DNA from: Cervus elaphus
Taxonomy: Eukaryota > Chordata > Mammalia > Artiodactyla > Cervidae
Length of the DNA: 64,000 bases
Assembly (NCBI RefSeq): GCF_910594005.1
Contig: NC_057843.1
Span: forward strand, 31,469,001-31,533,000
Direction: 5' to 3'
Positions 1-12,345 of this stretch are shown here, in pieces; the first letter of the stretch is position 1; every line of letters begins with the position of its first letter. Position numbers and translations under genes: made by a program. Under the pieces are notes generated by a model. The model was not told the DNA's origin, did not search any database, and was given only the letters and a program-made list of their open reading frames with translations.

Positions 1-2450
1 GCTCTGCTCCTTTATTAACTGAACTGTACAACTTGGTACGTAGTAAGCACACCAGGAATAGTGAATGATTTCCCATTTTGTCTTCTCTGTAATGTCTTTA
101 GGAAAAAGTCTATATCATAGTTTTCTTCTACCCTCAGCACTCAACACAATGCTTAACACTTACTAACATGTAGTAAATATTTATTCAGTGAAGGCTCCAT
201 GATGCATGTTATCAATTTTATGACCAAGAACAACTACCGAGGGCAATAAGGCTAGAGAGTCAATATATTGAAAAGTCAGTTGCCAAGTCTTTCACCCAAA
301 TCTGTTCAGAAAATGAATGTAGCTCAGTGTTTTCTCACATGAAGGAAGAGAATCATATTTTTTTTGTGCTAGTCTCGAACTCATTTCACAGAGAGAGGTC
401 ATTGGAATCAGAGATGTGACATAACCTGGTTTAAGTCACACAACTGGTTCTTGTGACACTTAGGACTACATAGCAAGTCTCTTAAAAGCTGTATCTATTG
501 GCACCAGAAAAATACTGCATGTGATTTTTGTCAGAAGTCAAAACTATGTTGTTGAGTCACAATTAGGGGATTTTCTCCCTCTGACCTGTTGCTAGGAACA
601 GAGCCAGCATCCCAAAGGAATATGGTGCTATTGTGATTAGGTCTTTAGAGTTAAATTGTATTTGTATCTTTGGATCCAGAAATCCCTCTTTATAAACCAC
701 CAATTGACCTCCCAACCATACTACTCAAACAACTCAGCATTCCAGATCTACTATCTCACAAAATGTCAAGTGAGATTCAGTTTGATCTCTGCCTAGAATC
801 CACCATGAGGGATATATTTCCAAGGTTTCTAGAACTTTTTGAAAAGATTTCCCAATGAAACCCAGATACCTCTAAGCTGAAACACAGCATTTTTCTTTCA
901 CAGTATTCAAAGACACAGAAGGGAAAATAAATGTCTAACTCCAAGCAGAAATGTTAGAAGGAATGCACTTACGACATAATTACCAAGATTAGGCAAACTA
1001 CCTCTTCGGTAGTTGCTGTATGTCCCTAGACTGTGCTTCGTGTAATTTCACTCACTATTTTGACAGAAGGAAGAAGTATGTTGTGATGACACTGGGTAAT
1101 TGGCAGTGTCATTTATGTGTCTTCAGTGCTTACAAATTTACTCCATTGGATCTCATTATAGAAGAAATGAATTATCCTGAAACAACTCTGTGGGGCACTA
1201 TTCACACCAAGTAATGTTTAGTGAAAATCATGTTTTGGCTCTTGATGTTGCTTATTTACATTTTTGAGCTTTTCAAGTAGGCAGCCTGTGTTTACTCAGA
1301 ATATTTCTTCCTATATTTAATTCTTTTAGTTTAGAAATATTTAAAACATGGAAATTGGTCAAGTGTTTCAAGTATATAAAATTGTATTAATTGGACCAAA
1401 TTATTTTAAAAAGAAATTATTTTAAAATGTATTTAAAATATATGTTTAAATATTTCTAAATTGAAATATTTCTTACAAAGATGGCTTTCTCCAGAGATAA
1501 ATGAAATAGGAGTTTTTAGTAATTCTCCCTAAAATATTAAGTAGAGTAACATTAAGAAGAGAACAGTGCACTTTAAGCTGGCATATCTGAATTTCAACCC
1601 CAATAAAAATTTCACAGTTGAAATATTGGAACATGGTACCTCTTATCGTTAGTGCAAAAAATGTGTTATTTTAATGCTATGTGTGTCATTTTTCATTAGT
1701 AAGCTGCAGATAAATGTACAAAAATATTAAAAACAGTTTTAACTTACTCTTGGTTGTATTTAACAATTTGGAGTTTGGAAACATTTGGATATTCCTTTAG
1801 ATATTCCATGTCCTTCAAACTAAACAAAACAAAACAAAACCAGAAAATAGTATATGTTGTTTACTCATTGATTGTAGTTAGTAATGTTCTGAGTGAAATC
1901 TTTTGCTACCTTTCTTTCACTATGAGGCAAATAGTGATTAAAACACATTAAAGAACCTTTTTTATAATGTTTCAGAACTAGGATTGAGTAAAGGTAAAAC
2001 AATCACTAGACTTGATTCCAAAACCAATGCATATAAAACCTGAGATTAAATATCTTCAGAAAATAACTGCCACTTTCTTATCTCAGGGAAAGAAATATTG
2101 ATTTCTTCAATTTAAGTAGTGTAATGATTTGGATTTGGCATTGGACTTTGAACTGATGGTTGATTTCACTGCTTTAATTATCTTGAGATATTTATGCAAA
2201 CTCTATATACTCAGTTTTGTTACCTCTAAAGTGAGAAAAAAAAATACTGAGTACATAAGTGACTGGAGGTGGGAAGACTTTAGAAAAGTGAGCGGGAGGA
2301 AGAAAAAATGAGAAAGTAAACTGGGAAGGTGGATGGTAGTCAGATTTTGCAAAACTTTATAGATCAGGCTAGAGTTTGACCTTTATCCTTCTTAATCCTT
2401 AGAACACATAAAATATTATATAATCCCATAACTGTACTTTAGAAATCTAA
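1..2450. other. AT-rich non-coding DNA, no gene seen
   Basis: No open frame here has exon-like or family-like content; the frames at 670-858, 1020-1214, 1754-1951 and 2129-2311 are short and resemble nothing I know. Around 120-200 the string ending in AGTAAATATTTATTCAGTGAA resembles the 3' tail of an ancient MIR/L2-type repeat, but it is too short to be sure. The remainder looks like unique, AT-rich intergenic sequence. Confidence 0.55.
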
Positions 2451-2632
2451 CTCTGACAGTACAGATGGTAAAGAATCAATCCCTGGGTCAGGAAGATCCC
2501 CTGGAGAAGGGGATGGTAATCCACTCCAGTATTCTTGCCTGGAAAATTCCTTGGACAGAGGAATTTGGCGAGCAACAGTCCACGAGGTCGCAAAGAGTCA
2601 GACATGGATGATCAACTAACACTTTTACTTTT
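2451..2632 (+). mobile_element. Bov-tA SINE, head internally deleted
   Basis: Ruminant tRNA-derived SINE in sense orientation. The Bov-A body is clear (GATCCCCTGGAGAAGG, CCACTCCAGTATTCTTGCC, then the GTCGCAAAGAGTCAGACA end). In the head, the A-box side (GATGGTAAAGAATC) joins directly to CCCTGGGTCAGG, so the stretch with most of the B box is missing. This copy should therefore lack a working internal pol III promoter. Clear mismatches in the body suggest an older copy. Confidence 0.85.
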
Positions 2633-4920
2633 TCAGAGGTGAGAGAGGAGAGGAAGAGCAGTTAGGCTGAGATGATATTTCAGGGGAGAGATAATGAGAT
2701 CTGAAATACAAATGTGACTGTAGAGTGGAGTTGATTCTATATATATATATATTCATATATATATATATATGTGATGTGAGAGAGTTAAAGAAGAAACTTG
2801 GCAGCATTTAGTAACCATAGGTAGATAAGAAAGAGGGCAGATGGATGAGTAAAGGACAATTTATGTGACAATATAGGAGATAAGCAGAAGGGAAATAAAA
2901 GGAGAAATAACTGGAGAGCAATAAGATGAGTTCAGTTTTGAACACGGTCAGTTTCTGGTGGTGGTGGACATATGCGTGTTATAGTCCTGGTCTGTTTGAT
3001 AACTTGGTCCTTGTGCTCAGGACATAGGGCAAGAATGGGAATACAAAATTGGGAACTATTGACATAAAAATGATACTGGGAAACATGATATGGGTGGACT
3101 TTCTCAGAGATTCTGGTAACAGGGCATAGTGTAATAGCTTGAAATAATCTTTACAAAGTAAAGATGCAGTAATGTAAGAGGGTTCAGCAAGGAAACCGTG
3201 TAGAATAGATCATAGAGATAAATGGAGAATCCAGATTTTTTATAACGAAAGCCAGCAAACTACAGCTATGCAGCAATCGCAAATGTTCCAGAGGAACTGA
3301 GGAGAAGGAATTGAAGAGGTCAGCAGCAAGCTTTAGAAATGGTTTCATTGTGAGATATATGTGGAAGATTTATTATAATGGAATGGAAAACAAGTGTCAG
3401 CTATGTTTTCCTTTTAATAATTTTACTTATGAATGTTTACAAAAACAAAGATAGAGTGAACAAACCATCAATACTTCACCACACTTTAATCTCTTCTTTA
3501 AAGAAGAAGAAATAAAGGATTGAAAAATACAAAATTGAGTAACAATTCAAAGCATTTTAAAAACTTGCAAACAAAAATATTCATAAAATTATATATTAAT
3601 AAGAATTTTTCCTTCCCACTTACTACTTCTTCATTTTCACTGGGAAAGTGGTTGGAGATACTGGTTTCCCCTCCTAGTGTTTTTTAGCACTACTGACATC
3701 AACAAATCAGCAAAGATTCAACTTTTAATTCTTGGCTTTTATTATTCTGACCACTACTGCTGAAGGATTGGGAAGCATCTCTTTGGAGAAAATGTGCAGT
3801 AAAAATTCGTAGTTACCTGTCTGTAACAGTTTTGAACCAGATAATAGAAAAAAAAATATCCAGCCTATCGATTTACACATATAATAGATCTCCATTCAGA
3901 CCCTTTAAGATTTGGCAAGAAATTACATGTGTTACAATCAGATTAGAAAAACTATCAAGGAGCTACATATTTTACTTCTATCAAATACTATGCTGACCTT
4001 CATGGTTCAGCTATTCTGTTTAATAGTTTTTACTCTGTACACTCTTAAAGGCATAAAATATCACATAGTTTTTTCTTTTTTCACACCTAAGCAGCTTATC
4101 AAGCATAGCGAACTCCTCTGTCCCAATTCAAAAGATAATGAGAATCACCTAAAGCCAGTGAAACAGTCACCCAGCAATGTGCAGTATGCTGATCTGCATT
4201 CTTTAACCTCACTCATACATATGATCAGAATCTGTATCTTTGCATGGCAACCGGTCAGTTTAGATGGATATGAAATATGTTTTTTTAAGTGAAGAGTTAC
4301 ATCTCACCAACCAAGCTTTAAAAGATGGCAGACTTTCCTAGAAAACAGAAGATTGAAAGCTGGCATCTCTTGGCACTATATGTAAAAATCACTGTTGAAT
4401 GATGTATCGGCAGAAAGGAATGGAGGCTAAATGAAGTGTTGCGCTGTGTGCCAACCAGCTCTGGACCAAAGACTGTGCCATAAGATATAGAGTTGTTTCT
4501 CAGAGTAGACTTAGGAAAGATTACCCACAAGAGGATGGGAACAGATACTCTCAAAAAGCACCTATGTATCTCCCAGTGTCAAGTGACAACAATCAGTTCT
4601 CATACGTAGAACATTTGTTGAAAATTCCTTGAGATTCTATTTTGTAAAAGTAAAATTAGCACATAATCGTCAAGGCTTTTCCTGGGATGACATTTGATAT
4701 GTTGAGATATAGTAGAATCTTGTGCAATCCATATATAATCAACAGCTTGGCTTTTCACTTGAGAGCTAAAGTCTTATCACAGTTTTTAAATCATTTCTTC
4801 CAAATGTGCAGGAAGCCACCATTCAAATATTTCTTCCCTTCCTTGTATAATCTTTAATAGATTACAGTAATGTCTCCAAAACCTGTATAATCTCTGTTTC
4901 AAGCTATTCTCATATTGCTT
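2633..4920. other. Unique AT-rich DNA with a short (TA)n tract
   Basis: A (TA)n microsatellite interrupted by TTCA lies at about 2738-2773. The rest shows no repeat family I recognise. The longest frame (3912-4292, plus, 126 codons) is rich in hydrophobic and aromatic residues, as chance frames in AT-rich DNA are, and has no recognisable domain or splice context. Confidence 0.5.
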
Positions 4921-5125
4921 GAAGTGAAATGAAGTTAAAGTCTCTCAGTTGTGTCTGATTTTTGCAACCCCATGGACTATACAGTCCACGGAATTCTCAA
5001 GGCCAGAATACTGGAGTGGGTAACCTTTCCTTTCTCCAGGGGATCTTCCCAAACTCAGGGATCAAACCCAGGTCTCCCATGTTGCTGGTGAATTCTTTAC
5101 CAGCTGAGCTACCAGAGAAGCCCCT
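4921..5125 (-). mobile_element. Bov-tA SINE
   Basis: Reverse-strand copy. The 3' end (TCTCTCAGTTGTGTCTGA) comes first and the tRNA-like head (ACCAGCTGAGCTACCAGAGAAGCCCC) lies at the right edge. The B-box equivalent (GGGATCAAACCC) is present but mutated. It is nearly full length for the family (about 200 bp), and no convincing target-site duplication is visible. Confidence 0.88.
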
Positions 5126-5442
5126 TCTATAACTTCAGTTGCTTTTCTTCCTTTGGCTAGTAGATTGTTTCCATTGAATCTTGCAAAGACCAAATTCAAT
5201 AAGGCCTTATAGAACATTAAACAAGCTATTAGTTATATTTTATGGCCCAGCAAGGCAAAATTGCATGCAGAAAATATACCTTCAGATAGATTTCATTATT
5301 AAGATTTACTATCTCTGAATCTTATACAAAATGTAATACTGCATTGTTCAGACTGCTTTAAAACACTTTGCAATCATCTTTGGTTTACTTGCCAAATCTC
5401 TCTCTCTCCCACATAGGAAAGTGTCTAGTATAGTGTGATGTT

Positions 5443-5602
5443 TGTGTGCTCAGTCTCTTCAGTCTTGTCTGACTCTTGTGACCCTGTGTCCTGTAGCCCA
5501 CCAGGCTCCTCTGGGATTCCCATCAGGAATCCCGGTCCATGGGATTCCCCAGGCAAGAATACTGGAGTGGGTTGCCGTGCCCTCCTTCAAGGGATCTTCC
5601 AT
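5443..5602 (-). mobile_element. Bov-A/Bov-tA SINE fragment with a 22-bp palindromic insert
   Basis: Only the Bov-A body is present; the tRNA-like head expected at the right edge is absent. Between the family's CTCCTCT and GTCCATGGGATTC there is an extra segment at 5513-5533 made of GGGATTCC, CATCA and GGAATCCC, a perfect 8-bp inverted repeat with a 5-nt loop. The plus-strand frames here (5435-5692, 5442-5624) are simply SINE read-through. Confidence 0.8.
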
Positions 5603-5682
5603 CTGGTATACAGTAGCTACTTAATAGATGTTTTTAAATTGCATATTGCATTGATTTGTCACAGACACAGGATTGGAACGTT

Positions 5683-6205
5683 TCTTTTTTAATTTATTTT
5701 TAATTGGAGGATAATTGCTTTACAATGTTGTGTTAGTTTTTGCCATATAACAGCATGAATCAGCCATTAGTATGCATTTATCCCCTCCCTCTTGACCTTC
5801 CCTCCCACCTCTCACCCCATCCTACTCCTCTAGGTTGTCACAGAGCACCAGGTTGAGCTCCCTGTGTTACCCAGCAACTTTCCATTAGCTATATATTTTC
5901 TATACGGTAATGCATGTGTTTCTCTCAATGCTCTCTCAATTCGTCCCACCCTCTCCTTCCCCCACTGTGTCCATAAGTCTAATCTCTATTTCTGGGGTCT
6001 CTATTCCTGCCCTGCAAATATGTTCATCAATGCCATTTTTCTAGATTCCATATGTATGTGTTAATATATGATATTTGTTTTTCTCTTTCAGACTTCACTC
6101 TGTAGAGTGAAGGTTCATCCACCTAACTAGAACTAACTCAAATTTGTTCCTATTTATCGCTGAGTAATATCCCATTGTATATTGGGATACATGTATGTAC
6201 ATGTG
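5683..6205 (-). mobile_element. Ruminant L1 3' end, 3' part of an inverted L1
   Basis: Starts with a T-rich run and AATTGGAGGATAATTGCTTTACAATG, the reverse complement of the ruminant L1 3' terminus. It continues through the 3' UTR (CCTCCCACCTCTCACC) into the end of ORF2 (GCTGAGTAATATCCCATTGT). It is paired with an oppositely oriented ORF2 piece immediately to the right (6211-6470), which is how a 5'-inverted L1 insertion looks. Confidence 0.8.
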
Positions 6206-6210
6206 TATTT

Positions 6211-6470
6211 TTCAACAATATGTTATCACCTGATACCAGTCAGTAAGACTGTCATCAAAAAAATCTACAAACGATGCTGGGGAAGATGTGGAGAAAAGGG
6301 AACTCTCTTGCACTATTGGTGAGAATATAAATTGATACAACCACTTGGAGAACAATATGGAGATTCCTTAAAAAGCTAGGAATGAAACTACCATATTGAC
6401 TCAGCAATCCCACTCCTAGGCATATACCCTGAGAAAGCCATAATTCAAAAAGATGCATGTATCCAATGGA
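6211..6470 (+). mobile_element. L1 ORF2 C-terminal fragment, inverted part
   Basis: Sense-strand L1 sequence from the end of ORF2: CTACAAACGATGCTGGGGAAG, then TGGAGATTCCTTAAAAAGCTAGG, CAGCAATCCCACTCCTAGGC and ATACCCTGAGAAAGCCATAATTC. It ends just upstream, in L1 coordinates, of where the minus-strand part (5683-6205) begins. Roughly 90 L1 bases appear to be missing between the two. The minus-strand frame at 6255-6458 is an antisense shadow. Confidence 0.75.
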
Positions 6471-9400
6471 ACACTCCTGTTAGTGTTGTTTGTAGTTGTA
6501 CCCAAACTCAGAAACAGTGAATCATGTTTTTAAATAGCATGGCAGAAATGTAGCTTTTTGATTAACTAGTGTTATGATGACCAAGCTGACAAAAATCTTG
6601 TTCATGATTCAATGTATTTGAATAATAAAAGTTTATAGTAGTTACAGATGAACATATTTATACTTCTGTATTGAAAATCTCATAAATGCACCTTTTAATT
6701 ACTCTTGTACTGTAGAAAATATGTTTTTCCACTTGATGAAATTGTTAATATAAATATAGTAGAAACTCAAAAGAAGTTTAATTTCACCTATAGACATCTG
6801 GACTTGAGAACATTTCTACATATCAAAAGGAACATTTTAAATGTATAAAAATATAAAGTTCACCTAAAGCAAAAAATATACAATGTAATTATATCTAAAA
6901 AAATAGTAATAGATAAATGTATAAAATTTTCTTCTTTTTAAAATAATTGAGCATATATTATTTTACCTGTAGAATTATATATCATATATGATATCATTAA
7001 AGAAAGTCAATATAAATGCAGTATGTAATAATGACCATATATAATTTAATATTAAATTATGCATATATTTGATATGATAATTATATAATTAAAATATATT
7101 TCCTTATAGGACAATAGTCACATACTCAGAAATTATTCTAGATATTTCATATCCTTTAGTGTATATAATTCCTGTGGAAATCATATGGAACATATTTTAT
7201 TTCTATGTATTTAATATACAAGGAAAATAAGGTCTAGTGATGAGTATAAATGCAGAGCAGCAAGAAATCTACTCAAGTTTTGGTTTTGTTCTTGAAACTA
7301 TACTTAATCGTTTAAATTCTCATTATACTCACCTATCTGTTGGAATATATATTCTAGGGAGATATGGAAAATTTATTTCTTTAAAGGGTCATACCTAGAC
7401 AGTCAAGAATGTTGTGAAATGTTTATAAAAAGCTAAATTTAGGTATTTAACAATCCATAGGTTCATAAAGAATGTTAAAATCTTTTAATATAACTTTGAT
7501 ATCATGCTGAATATATTAAGATATTATTAACAATTTTTAAAATATGGCTAGTGAGATCAAGTTTCACAGAAACTTTATGAATCAGTTGGGCTAACAGAGG
7601 GATTCTTATAAGATAAATTGAAATTGAACTTGATATGACGTTTTACTAGAATACTGTTATTCTGGTGATGGTTAAAGAATGATCATGTACTAGCTTTCTT
7701 TGATTTTGGTAACATATAAAAGGAAAAATGTGTATATATTTTCAATTATAGGATAACATGATAGGGACAACTGTACTTATTTAAACAATACAGAGTCTAA
7801 TTTTAAGTGAGAAAAGCTGTATTCGTGTGATTGTGTCTTTTACTCATTCATTACATTCATACCTTGAATATTTGGACTTCTGATCTAGTATTCTTTAAAA
7901 ATAAGTAATAGAATTCATAATTTTGGATCATTTAGAATTACTAAATTTTAGAGCTTTGGTGTAGATTCAGTGCTTTGTTTTGCAAATAGGGGAAATGACC
8001 CAGAGTAGATGAGCCATGAATAGAATGAGCTTCTTGTGATTTCTAATGAAGTAAACTTGACAACACTATATTAAGGAACAGACCAGTTTCATGCTAAGAC
8101 AGAGCCTGGTTGTCTCTGGGGGAATGGAAGCTGAGAATTAATTCAGTTGTATACTGCAGAGTTAATAAGACCTTAGCCATAATGCATCTTGAATCAGTGA
8201 CTTACACAACTTAGATTGATTAATATAGCTGAAGAGACAATATAACAGAAAGCAAATTTTGAGTTCAAATGAAGAACACTTCTTTTGAAAAGTAATTTTT
8301 GCTTTTAACATTTTACTTTTCTTAAAATTCCACAATTTTACAAATATATAAAAAAAAACAGATTTGGAGTCCAAGTTTTAATTGCTGATTAAGTTACACA
8401 GTTTTCTTTTAATTCCTTTTTGTGTAGTCATTTTCACTATAAAGATCCTTGACAATTTTTATTTTTAGAAGAGAGGCTTTACATAACCTTTGTACATTGA
8501 GTGTGTTTGTTCCCTATTAATTTTGTTGTCATTGACATAATAAGTTGTTATGTATGTTTTCAATAGCTTTGTTATTATGCACCTGTGGAACAATTTTCCA
8601 ATTAGTCATTCTCTAGACTTACCATAGTTTTTTCATCTCTGTTTTGATTAAGATAATTCATGATACAATTCCTTGTAATGATATGTCTTAGAGTATTTGT
8701 AATTCCACTTCAAATATTTTTCCTCACTTCCAAATGTAAAACTTACTGTGCTTGGAACAAGTATGGTTTATTGAGTAAACAAACTCACAATCAATTATAA
8801 AGAAATATGTTATGTAATACAATGAAGACTTTATATTTGTCCAGTAATCTGTGTGATTATCTGCAAGTAGGCAAAACGGTCTTTTCTATTCTTATGAGGA
8901 AAAATGGTATTTCTACTCCTAGTGGTAGACTTTATTCTCTTGTAAATGTCTTTACACTTTTGGAATTTTACTTGTAGAGTCAATTTTTAAAAAGTTATAG
9001 CCTACATTAGCATTTTTTTAAAGTTACAAAGCTGCTAAATGTTACATATAAAACTCTGTTTTTTTGTTACTTAAAATTGTGTGCTTCCATAAATAGTAAA
9101 GGCTATTTATTTCCTACACCATGTTAACAGATTGAATATAGCTTATATCTGAATATTATTACATGTTGAACTGACTAGTGTTAGTGACATTGAGTACTGT
9201 TATTGTAATGAGAGCATTCTTTAGTAATGAATTATTCCTTTTGATGCCTTTTGAAAACGTGGTTACTTGCAGAGAAGATTATATAGTTTTATCTGAACCA
9301 CCTTTCTAGATTTTTTTTAATAAATAGTAAAGCCTTATGAAAACAGTTTTGGGTGATATAAAACCACTTAAAAAGAACTATTTCAAAGGATATTGGCTCT

Positions 9401-11854
9401 AGGAGGAGAATATATCAACTTTTGTAAAATACATAATCAGGACTATCTTGATTATTACATTTCTTACATATATAATTTATATCACAGATGATTTTTCCTA
9501 GTAGTTTCATTCACAGTTAATAGCTAAAATATGCATATGGTATGGAATAATTAGACAAGATAGCAGCAAGAATGCCTATCATCTTTCGTAAATGAAGCAC
9601 AAGGCAATTCAATGTGTTTTGCATTGGCTAGAGTAGCTGATGAAATAAACAGAAGATATGACATGATGTCTCATCTACAAAAGTATCAGCTCAGAGGTTA
9701 TACTTCATTAGCTTCAAATGTAGCATGCATAATAAAGGAGGAAAGCAGAGCAGTTCTTTGATTCACTGTGAAAAGGCCTATCAGATCCCTCTCAAGTGAC
9801 AGTTTATTAAATAAGTTGAATAATGGAAAATATTGCAACTGGAGCAGAATCATGACCCTATGTTTGGCACTTGATTGAAAGTACAGATGACAATGTTGTG
9901 TTTCAATTTGGTGTGTTTACAAATTGAATGGCAAAAGATAGGCAGTACTCTGAATTTAGTGGCTTCTAATTTTTCTCTTTTACTTCTTTTCTTTCATCTT
10001 TTTTTTTGTATTAGTTGATTGAATCTCAAAAAGAAATGGAAAATGACTTGATTACAAAGTGCAAAATGATTTTAATTTCTTCAATTTGGAGATGGTCAAG
10101 TTAAATGTGTGACACATTTGTGGAGAAACAGTGTGTGCCTCTGTACTTATCTTTGATGCACTTGGGGATGCTTTGCAAAGACATCATCTTCAGGCTCTCT
10201 CTCTCCCCTTGGTCAATGATTCATTTATTAATTCATTACTTCATTCATTTATTCATTGCTCCTTCTGTAGAGTCAATCCACCAAATATTTTGTCATGCTA
10301 TATTTTATGATGTAATCTCTAAGCTGTAGAATCTAAAATGTAAGCATAGCTGTTGCCCTTAAGGGGATTATAATCTATATAGTTGTTTAATAATTTTTTA
10401 GAGTCAGGAATGACCTAGTATTAAAAAAATGCCAAACTATGTTCACTTTCAAAATAGGTGAAATATTTATTACTTCTTTTAATTAGATTAGTTGATCCTG
10501 AATTGTATTGCAGCAACACATCGTGTGTCTCCAGTTGCATATTTATCAGAGTTTGTAATAATTTCTCATGTTTTAACTTTTTTTTTTTTTAAATCTTATA
10601 GACTCTAAGGTCAGATCCTGGGATAATACACATCCCCTCTGTACCACCAAAACCTAGTAGCAAGGTTTGGCAGTTTAGTAGTTAAGATAATCATCTTTCC
10701 CTAGTATTCGTACTTTTAGAAATAAGTTTTTCACATTTGCTACTGGGAAACACGGAGTCCCATTCAGGAATGAGTATGCTCAACTGGTGCAGGTATTCAC
10801 CTTATTGCATAAAGTTCACAATGTGCTTACTTTGAAATACATCTGAAATAACTGTCACTGGTCTAAGCAGACTTTGGGAAGTGCTGTGATTAAACTGCTA
10901 AGGAGATTCTTCCAGGTATTTGCTGTCGTTTAATGTGCTATACTTGCATTTAATCTCTGATAAAAACATTTAGATACTCATTACAAAAAAAAATATAGTA
11001 CTAATGCTTCACAGATATCATTCTCATTTACAGTTGCACTAGAGAAGTAATTTGACATTCAGTTCTTCCATTGTGTGATGTTACTGTTTTTCAAGTACAA
11101 CTTTAACTTTTTGTTGACTTATGGCACTGACACTCAAAAGATTCTGTCAACCAACTGTAAGGTCAAGATTGAGGCAGTGGATCCATTGCAGTTTTGATGG
11201 GCCAAAGGATCTGCGCTCTGTGACCTATTTGGAGAGTTAAGTTTCCTAAAATCAACTGAGCTACAGAGATGAGGTATGAAGAAAGTTGCCTTTCATTTTT
11301 TAGCTTTTTCTAACTGAAGGAGATTTCATGGTAAGTATGAAAGTTCCATTCTGGACATAATCAAATTACCTGTGCTCACAAAATAAACTAGACTAAAGCT
11401 TCCTGCAGTATTCTCTTTGAATGGACAGAAGGCTTTGGGGGAGCACCAAGAGACATGTGTCCTTTTGTACATTCTGATATCCATTTAATCGTCTGGACTC
11501 AATGACATTCTTTTCTACTCATTAGAAAATATCAGATACGAAAGTTGTCCAATTGCTTTCATCTACTTAGTGACATCTTCATGTTGCAGAGATGGATAGT
11601 TTAAATTGTTAATCTGTGATTTCTGTGAAGTTACATTAAATTTTCCTTTCTATTTACAATAATTAATATACTTTAATATATGAGGAAATAATATCACATT
11701 TCACTGCAATGAGTTCTATGATTAATAGTTAATATACTTCAACTGTAAAAATGTGTGATAATTATAATGCCTACATGGAAACTTAAGATTCTCAGAGAAC
11801 ATATTTTAAAATTGACCCCATTACAAGTTTTAATGCTTACTAATATAACAGGTT
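6471..11854. other. Long AT-rich unique stretch, no gene seen
   Basis: More than 5 kb with no young repeat and no credible coding frame. The stretch 6840-7120 is extremely AT-rich. At about 7970-8010 (GCAAATAGGGGAAATGACCCAGAG) there is a weak likeness to the MIR core, and at about 10205-10385 (repeated ATTCATT motifs, then AAGGGGATTATAATCT) a weak likeness to an ancient L2/MIR tail. Part of this stretch (9540-9960) has a less AT-rich, non-repetitive texture. Confidence 0.5.
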
Positions 11855-12063
11855 GGGCTTCCCTGGTGGGTCAGATGGTAAAGTCTCTGCCTGCAATTCA
11901 GGAGACCTGGGTTCTATCCCTGGGTTGGGAAGATCCCCTGTAGAAGGAAATGGCAACCCACTCCAGTAGTCTTGCCTGGAAAATTCCATGGACAGAGGAG
12001 GCTTGTAGGCTACAGTCCATGGGTTTGCAAAGAGTTGGACACAACTGAGCGACTTCACTTAAC
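11855..12063 (+). mobile_element. Bov-tA SINE with 10-bp target-site duplication
   Basis: Full-length sense copy: head GGGCTTCCCTGGTGGGTCAG (A-box region), B-box region GGGTTCTATCCC, Bov-A body, and a terminus GAGTTGGACACAACTGAGCG. It is flanked by direct repeats ATAACAGGTT at 11845-11854 and 12064-12073, so the boundaries are secure. The overlapping frames at 11755-11943 and 11840-12058 are SINE read-through. Confidence 0.95.
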
Positions 12064-12139
12064 ATAACAGGTTAGAAGCACAACATTCATTTACTTCAAC
12101 CTGATAAAAATGTCTTGTTTTTATATTTCCAGTTTGTAA

Positions 12140-12345
12140 TTTGGAACAATTAACAGGTTGTACTCTGCATATAAGTTAAATAAGCAGGGTGACAATTTAT
12201 AGCCTCATTGTACTCCTTTCCCAATTTTGAACCAGTCCATTGTTCCATGTCAGATTCTAACATTTGCTTCTTAACCCGCATCCAGGTTTCTTAAGAGACA
12301 GGTGAGGTGACCTGGTATTCCCATCTCTTTAAGAATTTTCCAATT
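12140..12345 (-). mobile_element. BovB internal fragment, both ends missing
   Basis: TACTCTGCATATAAGTTAAA through TTGAACCAGTCCATTGTTCC to CTGGTATTCCCATCTCTTTA matches the same RT region seen in the longer BovB at about 16336-16510. Neither the BovB 3' terminus nor the 5' part is present. Possible imperfect flanking repeats are TTTCCAGTTTGTAA (about 12126-12139) and TTTCCAATTTGTAA (about 12337-12350); the first bases of the right copy could instead belong to BovB. Confidence 0.8.

Noticed and set aside
3912..4292. 126-codon plus-strand frame
   Set aside because: No domain, no promoter or splice context, hydrophobic composition typical of AT-rich chance frames.
11855..11930. tRNA-like A and B boxes (here and in other SINE heads) as tRNA genes
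   Set aside because: They are the tRNA-derived heads of Bov-tA SINEs, fused to Bov-A bodies; no acceptor stem or cloverleaf closes.
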